A stretch of DNA of 14,394 nucleotides from an uncultured Bacilli bacterium (GTDB lineage Bacteria > Bacillota_I > Bacilli_A > RF39 > UBA660). Under the pieces are notes generated by a model. It searched no databases and was not told the DNA's origin. It saw only the letters and a list, made by a program, of their open reading frames with translations. Made by a program: the position numbers and the translations under genes. Where the stretch lies: NCBI GenBank assembly GCA_947629195.1, contig CANRCS010000015.1:1-14394 (forward strand). Direction: 5' to 3'. The first letter of the stretch is position 1, and each line of letters starts with the position of its first letter. Below, in pieces: positions 13,255 to 14,394 of the stretch.

Positions 13255-13285
13255 TCACAAAATTATATTTTAATATTTATAATTA

Positions 13286-13329
13286 AAATTTAATAGAAAA
13301 TGAATCTAAATTTATTCAGATTCATTTTC
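13286..13329 (-). terminator. Probable terminator after the 91-aa gene
   Basis: A 12-bp stem (13296-13307 with 13318-13329, GAAAATGAATCT and its complement) with a 10-base loop containing the stop codon. The minus-strand tail TATTAAATTTT is only moderately T-rich. Confidence 0.55.
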
Positions 13330-13587
13330 TTCAAGTTTTTCTGTTTCTGATAGGTAGTTATTAGTAAATAATGTAACAAGTAGTTTTAACATTTCTTTAT
13401 CTTTTACTTTTTTAATAAATATTTTTTCACCTTTTTGTATTTCTTCTAAAACTATATATTCCTTAGTTGGTTCTTCATTTTTATCTACACCTACTGCATA
13501 AAAATATTTTTTATTATCAAGAATGGTTTCGTCTAATAAATAGTATTCTTTATCATTATCTAGTGTAATTATTATATCTTTTGTCAT
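13312..13587 (-). CDS. Small DUF1292-like protein (copy A)
   Basis: The 91-aa protein has the best DUF1292-like pattern of the cluster: DIIITLDNDKEYYLLDETI, DNKKYFYAVGVDKNEEPTKE, YIVLEEIQKGEKIFIKKV, then a helix (KEMLKLLVTLFTNN) and an acidic tail. It is soluble with no catalytic motif, and the family's role is unknown. ATG 13587 lies in an ATGA overlap with the TGA stop of the membrane-protein gene upstream, so it is translationally coupled to it. It is followed by a hairpin containing its stop codon. Together with copies B and C it shows the same arrangement: a larger gene immediately followed by one of these small genes. Confidence 0.8.
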   Translation of the reverse strand: MTKDIIITLDNDKEYYLLDETILDNKKYFYAVGVDKNEEPTKEYIVLEEIQKGEKIFIKKVKDKEMLKLLVTLFTNNYLSETEKLEENESE

Positions 13588-14394
13588 TTACTTTTACCTC
13601 CCATTTGCTCTTCATATGGTTCTATTGTAACTTTATCTTTATAATTTTTAAACCATTCATTAACTGCTTTGTTATATAAGGCGTCATTATCAAATTCTTC
13701 AGGTTGTGGCATAGGTGGAACAGAAGCTTCTATAATTATTCTAGAATCGCCTTCATTTTTAGGTTCTATAATAGTTGGTTGATTACGATTTTTAATACTT
13801 TCTTTTATATCATTATATTTTTGTTTTACTTTTTGAATATTTGAAATTTTTTCTTCATCTTCTGTTAATTCTACATCTTCTTCTAGAGATTTATCTTTTT
13901 CGTTTTCATTTCCATTATCTTTTTCAAGTTCTTCAGTTTCAACTTTTTCTTTATTTTTATTTTTATTAATAGATTTTTTAATTTTTTCTTTTATGCTTTT
14001 GATTGTATAAGATATAGTATTTACTATTGCAGCAGAACCTGCTAGTGCAGTTGCAGAAGTTGCTAAAGCTTTAATTATACTAACATGAGCCATTGCAGTA
14101 GAGCTATTTAATAAAACTCCTTTTATTGCCCAAAGTCCAACATCAACTTCTTTTGCGCCACACAACATTGATAACATACTATTTGCCCCGTGCAAAATTG
14201 TTTTTCCAAATGCAGGAGCATAAGTCCATAATTTTGAGTTAGCAACCATTACTGCTGGAGCAACACCAGGTACGAATGCTGCGACTAAAGATGCAATACC
14301 AATTGCTGCAATTATAAGTTTTCTATGTTCTTTGATCCATTTAAATGCTTTTCTAATACCTTTTACTTCATGTACTTCATCATCTAATGTATCA
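13584..14394 (-). CDS. Membrane protein with long charged C-terminal tail (partial)
   Basis: The frame is open to the right edge, so the true start is outside the window; 269 residues are visible. The first ATG inside (14249) has no ribosome binding site and splits a hydrophobic helix, so it is not the start. Hydrophobic segments lie at visible residues about 25-50 and about 87-130, with a short less hydrophobic stretch between them (about 55-80). After residue 132 there is a very charged, probably disordered or coiled tail (KSIKEKIKK..., Glu-rich to about 183), then a segment PTIIEPKNEG... and an ending rich in Pro and acidic residues. I do not recognise the family. It ends in TGA, overlapping the small DUF1292-like gene by four bases. 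The tail would be cytoplasmic if it serves as a docking platform. Confidence 0.8.
   Translation of the reverse strand, partial: DTLDDEVHEVKGIRKAFKWIKEHRKLIIAAIGIASLVAAFVPGVAPAVMVANSKLWTYAPAFGKTILHGANSMLSMLCGAKEVDVGLWAIKGVLLNSSTAMAHVSIIKALATSATALAGSAAIVNTISYTIKSIKEKIKKSINKNKNKEKVETEELEKDNGNENEKDKSLEEDVELTEDEEKISNIQKVKQKYNDIKESIKNRNQPTIIEPKNEGDSRIIIEASVPPMPQPEEFDNDALYNKAVNEWFKNYKDKVTIEPYEEQMGGKSK

Noticed and set aside
13584..13587. TGA read as Trp (mycoplasma-type code)
   Set aside because: TGA ends the membrane-protein gene inside an ATGA overlap with the next gene, and Trp is encoded by TGG throughout.
14200..14249. ATG at 14249 as the start of the rightmost gene
   Set aside because: No ribosome binding site precedes it and the frame continues with membrane-like sequence to the window edge, so the gene is partial.
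1..14394. CRISPR arrays, insertion sequences, attachment sites or prophage structural genes
   Set aside because: No regularly spaced direct repeats, transposase or integrase frames, or terminal inverted repeats were seen; the only tRNA has no duplicated end nearby.

Overview
The window is very AT-rich, and every confident gene lies on the minus strand. Strong AGGAGG-type ribosome binding sites, a DnaE-type polymerase, an L-lactate dehydrogenase and WXG100 proteins point to a low-GC Gram-positive (Bacillota), probably a fermentative, gut-type Bacilli or Mollicutes-related lineage. I cannot assign it further. The standard bacterial code fits: one gene ends in TGA inside an ATGA overlap and Trp is written TGG, so TGA is not recoded. 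Coordinates run left to right, but transcription runs right to left.

Left end (1-2322): the 5' part of dnaE, a tRNA-Ser(GCU) with its own promoter and terminator, a stand-alone Smr-domain gene, and ldh with all catalytic residues and the fructose-1,6-bisphosphate (FBP) contact residues. This part looks like ordinary core genome.

Middle left (2323-5700): a 378-aa coiled-coil protein with two transmembrane hairpins, then a pair of paralogous winged-helix/metallophosphoesterase genes. The promoter-proximal paralog has lost almost every metal ligand, while the distal one keeps them. The pair is preceded by a good promoter and a 16-bp stem-loop at the very start of the transcript, which contains a possible 14-codon leader peptide.

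Centre (5760-10165): a type VIIb (ESX/Ess) secretion cargo operon. From its promoter it encodes a WXG100 protein, a second WXG100-like protein, an intra-operon terminator, a DUF4176 protein, a helical Pro-tailed protein, a 754-aa putative toxin with a C-terminal HEATH...NEGATE zinc-protease signature, and a 178-aa candidate immunity or accessory protein. No secretion ATPase or membrane core is present, so the machinery must be elsewhere.

Right (10209-14394): a triple-LysM protein without a signal peptide, a membrane-anchored thioredoxin-like protein, and a cluster in which three larger unrecognised proteins are each followed immediately by a small DUF1292-like protein. The rightmost gene, a membrane protein with a long charged tail, runs off the window. 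The repeated large+small pairing, the pseudo-phosphoesterase pair and the metalloprotease-type VII effector operon are the most interesting parts.
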